64,000 nt of DNA, taken from Camelus bactrianus. Taxonomy: Eukaryota; Chordata; Mammalia; Artiodactyla; Camelidae. Under the pieces are notes generated by a model. It was not told the DNA's origin and did no database searches. It worked only from the letters and a program-made list of their open reading frames with translations. Positions 49,237 to 60,359 of the stretch are shown here, piece after piece (the first letter of the stretch is position 1; each line of letters opens with the position of its first letter). The position numbers and the translations under genes were made by a program. The stretch covers positions 83,331,501 through 83,395,500 of the forward strand of contig NC_133540.1 in the NCBI RefSeq assembly GCF_048773025.1, read 5' to 3'.

Positions 49237-50661
49237 ATGGTGGGGAGATCCCGGCGGCGCGGAGCGGCCAAGTGGGCTGCTGCGAGAGACAAGGCAGATC
49301 ACGGCCCGGCCGACGAAAATGATTTAGAATCTCCACCCTCACCGGGGGACTCCAGCTACTACCAGGATAAGGTAGATGATTTCCATGAGGCCCGATCTCG
49401 GGCCGCCTTGACTAAGGGCTGGAGCGAAGTGGAGAGTGGGGACGAGGAGGAGGATGGCGATGAGGAGGAGGAGGTGCTTGCCATAGATGTTGCTGATGAG
49501 GACGACGAAGATGGAGAGAGTACGGGGGATGAGGAGGATGACGATGAAGATGGTGGGAGCTCTGTGCAGAGTGAGGCAGAGGCCTCGGTGGATCCTAGTT
49601 TGTCGTGGGGTCATAGGAAAAAACTTTACTATGACACGGACTATGGTTCCAAGTCCCGAGGCCGGCAGAGTCAACAAGAAGTAGAGGAAGAGGAAAGAGA
49701 GGAGGAAGAGGAGGCACAGCTCATTCAGCGGCGCCTAGCCCAAGACCTGCAAGAGGACGATTTTGGAGTCACCTGGGTGGAGGCCTTTGCAAAACCGGTG
49801 CCTCAGGTAAATGAGGCTGAGACACGAGTCGTGAAGGATTTGGCAAAAGTTTCGGTGAAAGAGAAGCTGAAAATGCTGCGGAAGGAATCACCAGAGCTCT
49901 TGGAGCTGATAGATGACCTTCAAGTTAAGTTGACAGAGATGAAGGATGAGCTGGAGCCATTGCTCCGGTTGGTGGAACAAAGGATCATTCCACCCGGAAA
50001 AGGAAGCCAGTACCTGAGGACCAAGTACAACCTCTATTTGAACTACTGCTCCAACATCAGTTTTTATTTGATCCTGAAAGCTAAGAGAGTCCCTGCACAT
50101 GGACATCCTGTCATAGAAAGGCTTGTTACCTACAGAAATTTGATCAACAAGCTGTCAGTTGTGGATCAGAAGCTCTCCTCCGAGATTCGTCATCTACTCA
50201 CACTTAAAGATGGTGCAGGAAAGAAAGAACTGAATCTAAAAGCAAAATCCACGAAGACCAAGCCAAAATCTGTTTCAGAGACTTCTGCTGCTGCCTCTGC
50301 TGTTACAGACCTTTCTGATGATTCTGATTTTCTTGAAGAAGCTGCATTGAAATACTATAAAGAAGTAGAAGACAGGCAAAAATTGAAGAGAAAGAAAGAA
50401 GAAAATAGTACTGAAGAACAGGCTCTTGAAGATCCAAATGCAAAGAGAGCCATTACTTACCAGATTGCTAAAAACAGGGGACTTACACCCAGGAGAAAGA
50501 AGATTGATCGAAATCCCAGAGTGAAACACCGGGAGAAGTTCAGAAGAGCCAAAATTCGCAGAAGAGGCCAGGTTCGTGAAGTTCGTAGAGAAGAGCAACG
50601 TTATAGTGGTGAACTATCTGGCATTCGTGCAGGAGTTAAAAAGAGCATTAAGCTTAAATAA
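49237..50661 (+). CDS. UTP3: Something about silencing 10 / U3 small nucleolar RNA-associated protein 3
   Basis: A single uninterrupted frame of 474 residues (human 479), starting MVGRSRRRGAAKWAA as in human. The start is the first in-frame ATG, with G at -3 and +4; the frame is open upstream of it but has no ATG there. UTP3/SAS10 is a nucleolar component of the small-subunit processome needed for 18S pre-rRNA maturation (family knowledge). Visible: a basic N-terminus; an acidic Asp/Glu tract at about residues 64-106; a second Glu-rich run at about 148-160; the Sas10/Utp3/C1D domain at about 219-300 (ESPELLELIDDLQ through the LRTKYNLYLNYCSNISFYL motif); and a basic C-terminal Sas10 domain at about 398-474 (RGLTPRRKKIDRNPRVKHRE, then GVKKSIKLK). 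The human gene is also intronless. The promoter is CpG-rich. Confidence 0.97.
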   Translation: MVGRSRRRGAAKWAAARDKADHGPADENDLESPPSPGDSSYYQDKVDDFHEARSRAALTKGWSEVESGDEEEDGDEEEEVLAIDVADEDDEDGESTGDEEDDDEDGGSSVQSEAEASVDPSLSWGHRKKLYYDTDYGSKSRGRQSQQEVEEEEREEEEEAQLIQRRLAQDLQEDDFGVTWVEAFAKPVPQVNEAETRVVKDLAKVSVKEKLKMLRKESPELLELIDDLQVKLTEMKDELEPLLRLVEQRIIPPGKGSQYLRTKYNLYLNYCSNISFYLILKAKRVPAHGHPVIERLVTYRNLINKLSVVDQKLSSEIRHLLTLKDGAGKKELNLKAKSTKTKPKSVSETSAAASAVTDLSDDSDFLEEAALKYYKEVEDRQKLKRKKEENSTEEQALEDPNAKRAITYQIAKNRGLTPRRKKIDRNPRVKHREKFRRAKIRRRGQVREVRREEQRYSGELSGIRAGVKKSIKLK

Positions 50662-50704
50662 AATATTTGCTTAGCTTAAGGTTTTTTTGGCAAAATTTTA
50701 GATT

Positions 50705-50710
50705 AATAAA
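50705..50710 (+). terminator. UTP3: Candidate UTP3 poly(A) signal
   Basis: AATAAA 44 bases after the stop. Another AATAAA at 50657-50662 overlaps the stop codon itself. Either could direct cleavage and would give a very short 3' UTR. Confidence 0.4.
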
Positions 50711-50719
50711 TTTTTATTT

Positions 50720-51550
50720 TTCACTGAAGTTACTATTAATATTTAATTCCTAATCTTAAATTTTAAAAATTCTTGTCAAAAGGGGAATTTGTTTGGGTTA
50801 TTCCTCAATTAATTTGTCTTTTCATTTATAATCAGGGCAGTAAGAACTTTGGGAGCAATATGAATGTGCTTGGGAAAACAGATGGTTTTGGGAAAAGTTC
50901 TCCAATATTCTGTCAAGTAGTAACCTAGGGAAATTTCACAGCTGGTTGTGGAGCAACCATCAAACTTGGAATACTTTTATAATTTTTCATGTAAAGTGAA
51001 GAGAATGCATCTTTGGCAATTATCTTATTTGTAAGATAGCTTTTAAAATAGTTTTGACACATTATTTCACTTAAGTATAATTCTTGAGCAGTACTTGTTA
51101 ATAATGGGTTGAATGTTAACTTCAGGATTTTGTACCCTTAATTGTGGTAAAAGCTTAGGAATGAAGAAGAACTTGGTTAAAAATAGAAAAAGATACATCT
51201 TAATTACATTGTGAATATTTTTTGATAGTCGTTAAATGTGGTAAATAAGATAATAATTCCATTTCCCCTTCTGTACTGGTGACTTGTAGTGTGCTATTTG
51301 TACATTCCACCTGCTGAAAATTTGGTGTGATTACCACTAGGTTAGTGGTAACTTCAAGTGGTAATGAGTTACATTTTTCTTTACAATTACTTTGGTCTTT
51401 ACAGTAGGGAAAAGATGAAAGGGTGAACTTAAAAATACATAGGATGATGCCAGGGAAGAAATGAGAGGACTAGTGAAGAAAATCACAAAGGACATCTTAA
51501 CTATGTCACTGTTTATTCATTAAACATCGTGCTAGCTGCTAGAGGTGCAG
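50720..51550. other. Spacer downstream of UTP3, nothing recognised
   Basis: AT-rich single-copy sequence without genes. Confidence 0.4.
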
Positions 51551-51554
51551 AGAT

Positions 51555-51735
51555 GATCAGTGGTTAATATTTATTAAAACACTTGCCTTAACTTTGTAAA
51601 GTGGTACTGTTCTCTCTATCAGACGAGGATGCTGAAATTCCAGGAGGCTAACCTTCTAAAGAACACGTGCTTGGGATTTGGACCCAAACCGGCCTTCATT
51701 CTTTTAATCTCTGATTTACAGCTGCTGCCTCAGAG
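51555..51735 (-). repeat. MIR-like fragment, reverse
   Basis: AAAACACTTGCCTTAACTTT, CTATCAGACGAGGATGCTGA, GGGATTTGGACCCAAACCGG fit a decayed reversed MIR. Confidence 0.5.
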
Positions 51736-51844
51736 CAGCACACATGCCAAATTATTTTCTTTTGTTTTCTTAAAAGAGGTAGGCTGGAAATAAAAGCTTA
51801 TATTGAATGGAAAGGTACTGTTGTTTTAAGCATTTTATTTGTTA

Positions 51845-52000
51845 TTTCCTTATTCCCCACAACTCTTATGTAGTAAGTTCTATTATTATCCATATTTTAA
51901 AGATGAGACAACTGGCAAAGTTAAGAACCTTTCTCAAGGTCATATAGGTATCAAGTGGTAGAGCCAGGATTTCAGCCTACCCTTTCTGGCTTAAGACCCC
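51845..52000 (-). repeat. MIR SINE, reverse orientation
   Basis: CTATTATTATCCATATTTTA, AAGATGAGACAACTGGCAAA, GTAGAGCCAGGATTTCAGCC. Confidence 0.68.
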
Positions 52001-52259
52001 TATCCTGTACTTCCTTCTCTGATATAGTAGAAAAAGTACAGGTATTAGAGGTAACTTACTAGGGTGATTTTGAGTTAATTACTTGATATCTGACTCATTT
52101 TCTTCATTTATGTGATACTATTATTGTAACTACCTTGGGGAGCTAATATAACAATGGTGAAGAACTGAAGATAATGGAAAGTATATATATTGATTTCTGC
52201 CCCCAGTTTCTGGCACAGAACTAAAACCCTTGTAAAATCCTAAGTGATAAGAGCACTGG

Positions 52260-52970
52260 GAGCATCATTTGTTTTAATGAGGTGACTGGGTGGGCTCCTG
52301 GATGAGAGCTGGTCGCCAGAAAGACCAAGCCGTGATTATAAGCTTGTAATTTTCAGCCCCAGATCCCCATGCTCCAGAGAAAGGAGAGGGGCTGGAGGTG
52401 GAGTTAATAATTGGTCATATCTACCTGAAGAAGTCTCCACAAAATCCCAATAGTATGGAGTTTGAGGAGCTTCTAGGGTCGTAAACATCTACATACTGGG
52501 ATGGTGATGCACACAACTTCATGGGGACATGAGCTCCTGTGCTGGGGAATCTGCCAGGCTTCACTGTATGTACCTCTTTATCTGGCGGTTCATCTACATC
52601 ATATCCTTTACTAAACTGTAAACGTCAGTGTTCCTTGAGCTCTGTGAGCTGCTCTAGCAAATTAATCAAACCCAAGGAGGGAGTTGTGACACCCTCAGAT
52701 TTATAGTCGGTAAGTCAGAAGCACAGATGCCAATCAAAAGCACCTGGACTTTTGATTGGCATCTGAAGTGGGGTAAGGGATAGGGGCAGTCTTGTGGAAC
52801 CAAGCTCAACCTGTGGGATCTGATGCCATCTCCAGGTAGATAGTGTCAGAATTGAATTAAATTGCAGGACACCCAGCTTGTGTTGCAGAGAACTGCTTTG
52901 TGGGGGAAGGAAAAAATTACATGTGGTGTCAGAGTGTTTAGAGTGTGTATAACAGTGTGACAGTAAAGGA
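52260..52970 (+). repeat. Old interspersed repeat, possibly LTR-derived, family not named
   Basis: A single block whose word order I recognise from other mammals: GAGAGCTGGTCGCCAGAAAG, CTGTGAGCTGCTCTAGCAAA, CAACCTGTGGGATCTGATGC, GATAGTGTCAGAATTGAATT. It has no coding content. The class is uncertain; it is treated as a fossil. It includes a perfect hairpin at 52724-52765. Confidence 0.45.
52724..52765. repeat. Perfect 17-bp inverted repeat, 8-base loop
   Basis: Arm CAGATGCCAATCAAAAG at 52724-52740, loop CACCTGGA, and the exact reverse complement at 52749-52765. Confidence 0.97.
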
Positions 52971-53034
52971 GAAACACAGGTGGAAAACTCAGTTTTTCCA
53001 ATTCAACAGCAGACTTTACCCCCTGCCCCATTTC

Positions 53035-53220
53035 CATCACTTAGTACTTGTGATATTGGGCACATTACTTGATCTCTCTTCTTCATTTTTTCATCTGGGG
53101 ATAGTAGTAGTAGTACCTATTTCATAGAGTTATTATGAAGATAAAGTGAATTAATACATATAAAGCACTTGGAACAATGCCTGTTATACAGCAAACACCT
53201 AGTAAGTGTTGGCTCTTACT
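53035..53220 (+). repeat. MIR SINE
   Basis: GCACATTACTTGATCTCTCT, ATAGAGTTATTATGAAGATA, AGCACTTGGAACAATGCCTG. Confidence 0.72.
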
Positions 53221-54059
53221 ACAGGTTGTGACGATCACATCTAGCATGAAGATGCACAACAAAGTATAGCTAGTCGTATGGTGATTCCTATTTGTTACAG
53301 GAACATAGAGAATAAAGTGCAGTCATATATGTAAAAATGCTTGAGAAATTAGTATTCTAAGTTTGGAACAAGGAGAAAGCATTGGGCGAGCAAGCACATG
53401 AAGGGATATAGAAAACCTGGGACAGGACAAAAACAAGGAAATGAAGTGAGCAGTTGTTTAATGTTTTATGTCAAATCCCTGTCATGTATATAAAATTTTA
53501 TGGAAAAAATGTTTTAAAGGAACATAAGTTACTGGATTTAATGTTTACATCTTCCAAATTTTGTATTTATTTAACAAACATTTAAAGAGCCCTGAGATGT
53601 GCTGGGTACTGTCCTAACATAAACAATAAATTGTTAACTATTCAATGTGATCATTTTTCATAGAGATTCACTTGGTGAACCCTGGAGAGTCTCATGCATA
53701 AGAGTTCCAATAAAGTAGATTACTGGTATCAGTCATCAATACAAAGCAACAACCAATTAGTTTTATGTCAGCATGTTAAGCTATGGGCAACTATTGAAAA
53801 TACAAAATATTAAAAGTAGAGTAAAATATCAAATTAGTGATCCAGTAACTTACTCTGCTATTAGCCAGCTGACTTGCTTTGGACTAATCAATTTCTCTAC
53901 GCCATAGTTTCTTACCTATGTTCTTATTTATAAAGGAGTTAACATATCCCTTTAATTTTTATATAGAAATAAATTTATTTGCTTATCAAGCCTCTAAAAC
54001 TGCCTTCATGGTCAAAGCTTTTGGCAAACTGGGAAATTACTTTTTGTGATCCTAAAGAT
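53221..54059. other. Spacer, nothing recognised
   Basis: AT-rich; no gene or confident repeat. Confidence 0.35.
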
Positions 54060-54073
54060 AAAACTAGCTTAGG

Positions 54074-54210
54074 GAGGAAGGTATAACTCATTGGAAGAAG
54101 GCGTGCTTAGCATGCATGAGGACCTGGGTTCAATCCCCAGAACTTCCATTTAAAAAAAATAATAACAAGTAAACCTAATTACTTCCCCCCCAAAACAAAC
54201 AACACCAAAA
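54074..54210 (+). mobile_element. Camelid tRNA-derived SINE (vic-1 type)
   Basis: The tRNA-like head has GCATGCATGAGGACCTGGG and a good B box GGGTTCAATCC, with a weak A box. An A-rich/C-rich tail follows. The flanking 14-bp AAAACTAGCTTAGG at 54060-54073 and 54211-54224 is a perfect target-site duplication, which fixes the ends. Confidence 0.92.
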
Positions 54211-54899
54211 AAAACTAGCTTAGGTAATGTATACAATTACATTCACATATCTGAGACAAAGAAAATGTTTGATATATCCGAGGAGTGGGTGGAGTTGCTT
54301 ATTTTTCCCTTACTGGTTGTGTAAAGTAAAAGATTTTAATATGTTAAAGTAATATAAGTTAACATTACCAAAATAATTCAGGAAAGGTGAAAATCAGCAT
54401 AATTTACATCTCAGGATGTAATGATAAACATGTACCGCTGTCTGACTAGTACATGATCCAGAAAAATCATGTAGGGGTCAACCAGAATTCCAAATCCTTC
54501 AAACCAAATTATGTTTCCGGTAATAAATCAGAGTGTAAAAAATTCTTTTAGATATTATTTCAAAACATTTGTATTTTGCTATCACAAGTTTAAACACAGA
54601 AACAGTATAGAAAATTTAACACCAACCAAATCAACAAATGTTCAACATGCGAGTTTTTAATTTTGCTTAAAGTGTATTATCTCATGTTGAAGTTACTTAA
54701 TGTAGCTACTTTAGCTATGTATTCTAGAAAATGTTTTCTTGACTCTTTCAGTTATTGACTTGTGGAGGAGAAAAACTGATTTTTTAAATATTTGCTTCAA
54801 AGTGAAGCTTTACATAATAGTAAATATTAAGAATCAACATTTTTTAAACTCTAAAACAAAACAAAAAACCTGGAAAAAACTAATAAAATGTTCTGCCTG

Positions 54900-55130
54900 A
54901 AGTGCTTAGGGTAGCAATTAGGAGCTTGACCTCTGGAGCCAAGACTGAATTTAAATCCCAGATTCACCACTTACTATGTGTCTTTGGTCTACTTAACCTC
55001 CCTATGTCCCAGTTTCCTCACATTAAATAATGTATGATTGTTATAGCCATTTAATTTACTTAAACCATATAACATACATTTACAATAGCAGCTGGCAAGT
55101 ACTAAGTGCTTAGTGTTAGTTACTATTAAT
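54900..55130 (+). repeat. MIR SINE
   Basis: GACCTCTGGAGCCAAGACTG, AATCCCAGATTCACCACTTA, CTATGTCCCAGTTTCCTCAC. Confidence 0.74.
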
Positions 55131-55184
55131 ACATTAAAAATAATAAAACTAATTTACTCTACTTGAAGGAGTTCGTTTTCTTGG

Positions 55185-55385
55185 TTTTATCATAGTGGTT
55201 CTTAAACCTAAATTCCTAAGGATCAATTGTTAAGTTTAAAATGCAGATTCCTGTGCCCAGCCTCCACAGATTTTTGTTTAGCTAGCCTGGTGTGGACCCA
55301 GGGATCTCTATTTTTAACAGACACCTCAGAGGATGCTGATTCAAATGGTCTATAGAACACACTTTGGGAAACACTGCTCTGGACA
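55185..55385 (+). mobile_element. MER5-type hAT-Charlie element
   Basis: Starts ATAGTGGTTCTTAAACC and ends TTTGGGAAACACTGCTC. Internal AATGCAGATTCCTGTGCCCA and GATGCTGATTCAAATGGTCT. Non-autonomous, diverged. Confidence 0.72.
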
Positions 55386-55389
55386 CACA

Positions 55390-56165
55390 GCTTTTTAGGT
55401 TTCTATTCAATTATAACATAGACAAATAAGTGAAATTAACATGTACCTCTATTATAATTACAAGAATGAAACAAGATATAGTCTTACCATGAAACTTCAA
55501 AAATTCTAGGATGGCCCCTTGAGAAATCTATTGAAAGCATTGGACCTTCCTCCCAGAACAATAATACATAGGCCTAATCTCATTTAACATACCACGTCAG
55601 TGGGTTCCTAGACAAGCCAGGAGTCTCCTACCTCATAGGAAACTATACTAGAGGACTGTTCTTTTTACCCTTAAGCATTGCTTTATATGGCTGATGTTAA
55701 TACAATAGGAGATCATCTTACCATGGGTAGGAGAGGGGATTATTCAAAGTAAGTAGAAGACAAAAGAATTTGATTAGCACCTAGAATTTTTTTTTTAATA
55801 TTTATTAAGTGAGCTCTTTTAGACATACATTTCTAATCATATCATGCTTGAACATACACAAAAGGGAAACTGCAGCCAAACAGATAAGTTTATTCTTTAA
55901 ACTTCATATTCACTTCAAATTTTCTGAATCACTTCTATTCACGGTCCCTGATGGCCACAGAATCAAAGAATTTTATAGGATTTTAGAAAGAAGAAAAGGA
56001 TTTTTAATTAAAAAAAAAAAAGGAAGTCACGGGGTAGGGGTAGACAGGACCTGAAAACTACTAGAGGAATAAATCTGTTGTGTAAAAAGAAGAAACAAAG
56101 ATCTTAACTTTGGGAGTAGACACATTGGTAGAAGAGATAGGAACTTTACAGTCAGAGCAATTAAC
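55390..56165. other. Spacer, nothing recognised
   Basis: No gene; the short frame at 55809-56054 looks like chance. Confidence 0.35.
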
Positions 56166-56169
56166 TCTT

Positions 56170-56690
56170 TAGTTAGGATGCTATGGGACCTCAAAGGAGG
56201 CACATACCTCTAAGGAAGGCAAAGAAGATCTGTTCGAGTAGAATCTTGGAAGAGTGGATGTGGTAATATGAGGAATGCCAAACATGTTAAAGTTTATCCA
56301 GAGGCAACAGGGTAGAAAGATAATACTGGAAAGGTGGGGAGGGATTAGATCATGAAAAAGTTTAAGGAGCTGAGATTGTATCCCAGACATGGAGAAGGCA
56401 ACCAAGGTTTTTAAGAATCAGTATGGTAGAATTAGATCAACTTTCAGAAAAAAGTACTCAGTCTAGCTGCTGTAGAACAATGGAGTTAGAATAAATTTAA
56501 AATAGGGATATGAAAACCAGCGAGGAGTCCTTTGCAATAATAGGCAAAAATGATGAAGATTTCAATTAAAGTAGAGAGGACAAATTCAGGGACAGATCTG
56601 AGGGAAATTTAGAAGAGAATTTTTAAAAGAGAGCATGATAATTGGAACAAAGTATGGACAAAGCCATGGAAGGTCAGCAAAAACAACCAA
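56170..56690 (+). repeat. Ancient L2-type repeat
   Basis: GGATGCTATGGGACCTCAAA is flank; GTTTAAGGAGCTGAGATTGT, GTCTAGCTGCTGTAGAACAA and GAGTCCTTTGCAATAATAGG resemble a common ancient repeat. Family uncertain. Confidence 0.42.
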
Positions 56691-56869
56691 CCAAGTAGTT
56701 TCAGAAATTCTATTATGTTACAACTCTAAATAGGCACAAAATATGATAAGCTCCTCTAGGGTAGGCATCTTGAATTCTACTTCTCCACAGTATACACATG
56801 GAACACAACTTTGCTGTTAGTAGATCTTCATTAAAAAGATATAATTATCAAACTTAATCGAAATGGTCC

Positions 56870-57000
56870 CTCAACATTTTTTATTTTCTATTAATAAAGT
56901 AACATTCATTATAGACTACTTGCATATAAAGAGAATTAGAAAAATGGAAAAATACATCCATATTTCTACCACCCAAAGAAAACTGCCATTGTTTGATCTT
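56870..57000 (-). repeat. Degraded LINE remnant, reverse orientation
   Basis: AGAATTAGAAAAATGGAAAA and TACCACCCAAAGAAAACTGC are typical of the region preceding reversed L1-lineage ends. Confidence 0.4.
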
Positions 57001-57079
57001 GTTGATTAAGGTAACTACATTTCTTAAGAGTGCATTGTACTTTTAATCAGAGTATTGTATTAAGAGTAGAGCTTATAGG

Positions 57080-57179
57080 GATCCGGCATAGCTCAGTGGT
57101 AGAATGCATGCTTAACATGCACAAGGTTCTGAGTTCAATGCCCAGTACCTTCACTAACAACAGCAACCAGAAAAATCAC
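57080..57179 (+). mobile_element. Camelid tRNA-derived SINE (vic-1 type)
   Basis: A box TAGCTCAGTGG and B box AGTTCAATGCC are both present, with GCATGCTTAACATGCA between. It is flanked by 19-bp copies at 57061-57079 and 57180-57198 that differ at two positions. Short tail. Confidence 0.92.
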
Positions 57180-57506
57180 TAAGAGTAGTGCTCATAGGAG
57201 AGGTGGCCAGATAGTACTAGTAGGAAGATGCTGAACTCACCTCCTCCCACAGACAAACCAAAATTACAACTACTTAGAGAGCAGCAACCTAAAAGAACAA
57301 CCTGAAGACTAGCAGAGAAGATTTCAACTAAAGGCATAAAGAAGGAACCACAATGAGACAGCAGATGGGTGGAGATGGAGTAGAGTCAGGAATTACACCC
57401 CCAGGGGTCAGTGATCCACAAACAAGAGAAAATCACAATCATGGAAGTCTTCCAGCAGGGCTTATATTCAGGAAAGCCAGAGGGCTATAGGAAACAGAGA
57501 CTTCAC

Positions 57507-57658
57507 CGCCCCCCTCCCTGCCCTTTTTTTTTTTTTTTTTGGAGGTGGAGTTAATTAATCAATTAATTAATTAATTAATTGATTTTAGTGGAGGTACTGG
57601 AGATTGAATCCAGGACCTCATGCATGCTAGGCATGCACTCTACCACTAAGCTACCACC
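57507..57658 (-). mobile_element. Camelid tRNA-derived SINE inside L1, reverse orientation
   Basis: In reverse it reads TAGCTTAGTGG (A box), GGATTCAATCT (B box), then a (TTAA)n tail and poly(A). Perfect 10-bp GAGACTTCAC copies at 57497-57506 and 57659-57668 fix the ends. Confidence 0.93.
57551..57584. repeat. (TTAA)n microsatellite in SINE tail
   Basis: TTAATTAATCAATTAATTAA and continuation, part of the 3' tail of this SINE copy. Confidence 0.9.
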
Positions 57659-59690
57659 GAGACTTCACTCTTAAAGAGCACCTGCAAAAATCTCACATGT
57701 TCCAAGTCCCAGCAGAGAGGCAGTAGTTTGAAGTGAGACTGAGTCAAACCCACTTAGTGATCTTGGAGAGCCTCCTGGAGAGGCAGAAGGCAACTGGGTC
57801 TTCCCCTGGGGGTGGAGACATTGGCAGTAGCCATTTTGGGGAGTTCATTCAACCATGATAACACTGGTACCATCAAGCTCCACTTTGGAATCCTCCTTCT
57901 AGTGTATTAGCACCAGGGACCCAGCCCCACCCTACAGTAGGCCATAGCAGCCAGAGCATGAAGCACAGCCTCACAGCCAACTAGGCAGAAGGCCAGGCCC
58001 TCCAACCAGCACATCCACAGTAGTCATCCCACCACAAATGAAGGGTACACAGAGCCCACACAGGGCACAGCCCTAGAACATATGGCTCTGAGGACCAGAA
58101 GGGAGCATACTGCTTGGCTCCATAGGATTTCTCTTACATAAGGCCACTTCTCTAAGGTCGGGAAACGTAACCAATCAAACTGACACATAGAAATAAACAC
58201 AGTGAATTAAGCCAAATGAGGAGACAGAAGAATATGTTCCAAACTAAGAGCCATAACCTCAGAAAAAGAGTTAAACAAAGTAGAGATAAGCAATCAACCC
58301 AATAAAGAGTTCAAGGTAATGACCATATAGATGCTCACCAAACTGGGGAGAAGAATGGATAAACACAGAATTTCAAGTTAGAAATTATGAAGAGGAACCA
58401 AACAGAGCTAAAAAATACAATAAGTGAAATAAAAAATACACTGAAAAGAATCAACAGTAGGTTACATGATACAGAGGAAGAGATTAGCAATCAGGAAGAC
58501 AGAGTAGTAGAAATCAGCCAAGCTGAAAAGAAAAAAGAATTTTTAAAAATGAGGATAGTTTAAGAGGCCTCTGGGACAATATCAAGTATACTAATATTTG
58601 CATTGTAGGGGACCCAGTAGGATAAGAGAGAGAGAAAGGGGCAGAGAAATTATTTGAAGAAATAATAGCTGAAAACTACTCTAGCCTGGGAAGATAAACA
58701 GACATAGGTCCAGGAAGCACAGATTCCCAAACAAGAGGAACCCAAAGAGTTCCACACCAAGGCACATTAAAATTAAAATGGCAAAAATTAAAGATGAAGA
58801 GAGAATCTTAAAAACAGCAAGAGAAAAGTAACTAATTATACTGCTAAATGCAAGGGAACCCCTACAGGGATATAAGCTGACTTTTCAATAAAAACTGTGC
58901 AAGCCAGATGAGAGTGACACAATATATTCAAAGTGATAAAAGAAAAAACCTACAACCAAGAATATTCTACCTAGAAAATTATCATTCAGATTTGGAGAGA
59001 TAGAGTTTAACAGACAAGGAATAGCTAAAAGACTTCAGCACCACTAAACCAGCTTTATAAGAAATGTTAAAGGGATTTTCAACAAAAAGGCTACTACTTA
59101 GAAATATGAAAATTATGAAAGGAAATGTCTCACACACAGACTGAAAGTGAGGGGATGGGAAAGGAATTCCATTTAAATGGAAAACAAAAAGAAAACTGGC
59201 GTAGTAATACTTGTATCAGACAAGAGACAAAGAAGGGCATTATGTAATGATAAAGGGACCAATCCAACAAGAATATGTAACAATTGTAAATATATATATG
59301 CACCCAACATAAGAGCACCTAAATATAGAAACCAAATATTAACAGACATAGAGGGAGAAATTGATAGTAATACAATAATAGTTGGGGACTTTAACACCCA
59401 AATTTCACCAATGGACAGATCATCTAGACAGAAAATTAATAAGGAAACACTGGCCTTAAATGACACATTACACCAAGCAAACTTAATAACTATATACAGA
59501 ACATTCCACACCAAAAGAACAGAATACACATTCAAGTGCACATAGAACATTCTCCAGGACAGATCATATGTTAGGCCACAAAATAAGTCTCAACAAATTT
59601 AAGACTGAAATCTGAAAAAGAATATCAATCCTTCCCAAGTAGCATCTTTTCTCTGATCACAGCTCTAAGAATCTTATGGTAAAAGTACAT

Positions 59691-60224
59691 CTATGACATT
59701 GATCTCTAAAAAGTTTTAATATATTCTAAGTGTCCATCCTTAAGATAATCAAAGGGTTTCAAAAAACCAAACATAGATAACAAAAATAAAGTGCAGATTA
59801 AGCTGAAAACATCTCTTGCTTTATTTTCCTTTTATTAGAGAAAAGTTAATAGACGTTAATTCGTACAATGGCTTGGATTGTGTCACTTTAAAATAGTATT
59901 AGGAAGAAGCATTTGCAAAAAGAAGCAACGTGTTTAGGCTTGTTTTTATAATCTTAGCTTCCTTAAACATGTGTAGCAGCTGAATCAGCCCTTTATGTCA
60001 CTAAAACTTATGTAGAGCTATGATTATATTATTGATCCAAAAGCTAAAAGCATAAGAAACTAGGAACTTGGAATACCATCCACCTTTAAGGAAAATGTTC
60101 ATAAATAGCCTTGCCTGTGAACTTTAAAGGATTTATATTTCAGTTGATTTTTTTATATTCATTACACTGCCACTTAATTAATGACAGAGAACATAAATAG
60201 AACTGTTTTTAAAAGAGGCCCCAG
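59691..60224. other. Spacer, nothing recognised
   Basis: Single-copy AT-rich sequence between two L1 pieces. Confidence 0.35.
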
Positions 60225-60352
60225 AAAACCCAATAAACCACTATGCTGTACACCAGAAATGAACACATTATAAACTGACCATATTTCAATAAAAACAAAA
60301 TAAAATTTAAGACAATGAAACAGATTTCAAACTAAAAAAATAAAATAAAATA
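60225..60352 (+). mobile_element. L1 3' end fragment
   Basis: CCACTATGCTGTACACCAGA, AACTGACCATATTTCAATAA and an A-rich tail match the last bases of the three L1 copies elsewhere in the window. Confidence 0.8.
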
Positions 60353-60359
60353 AAAACAA

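Larger units (their letters stand above)
57199..59690 (+). mobile_element. L1 LINE, 5' portion (5' UTR, ORF1 region, start of ORF2)
   Basis: It begins AGAGGTGGCCAGATAGTAC and GGAAGATGCTGAACTCACCT, an L1MA-like 5' end, and continues through a decayed ORF1. It ends in the ORF2 endonuclease region, where SNTIIVGDFNT and SPMDRSSRQKINKE can be read near 59370-59450. The 3' half is absent. A reversed SINE is inserted at 57507-57658. Dead. Confidence 0.85.

Noticed and set aside
57080-57150. Functional tRNA gene
   Set aside because: The A and B boxes belong to a SINE with target-site duplications; there is no full cloverleaf.
59177-59545. 122-residue frame as a host gene
   Set aside because: It contains the L1 endonuclease motif SNTIIVGDFNT and lies inside the L1 at 57199-59690.
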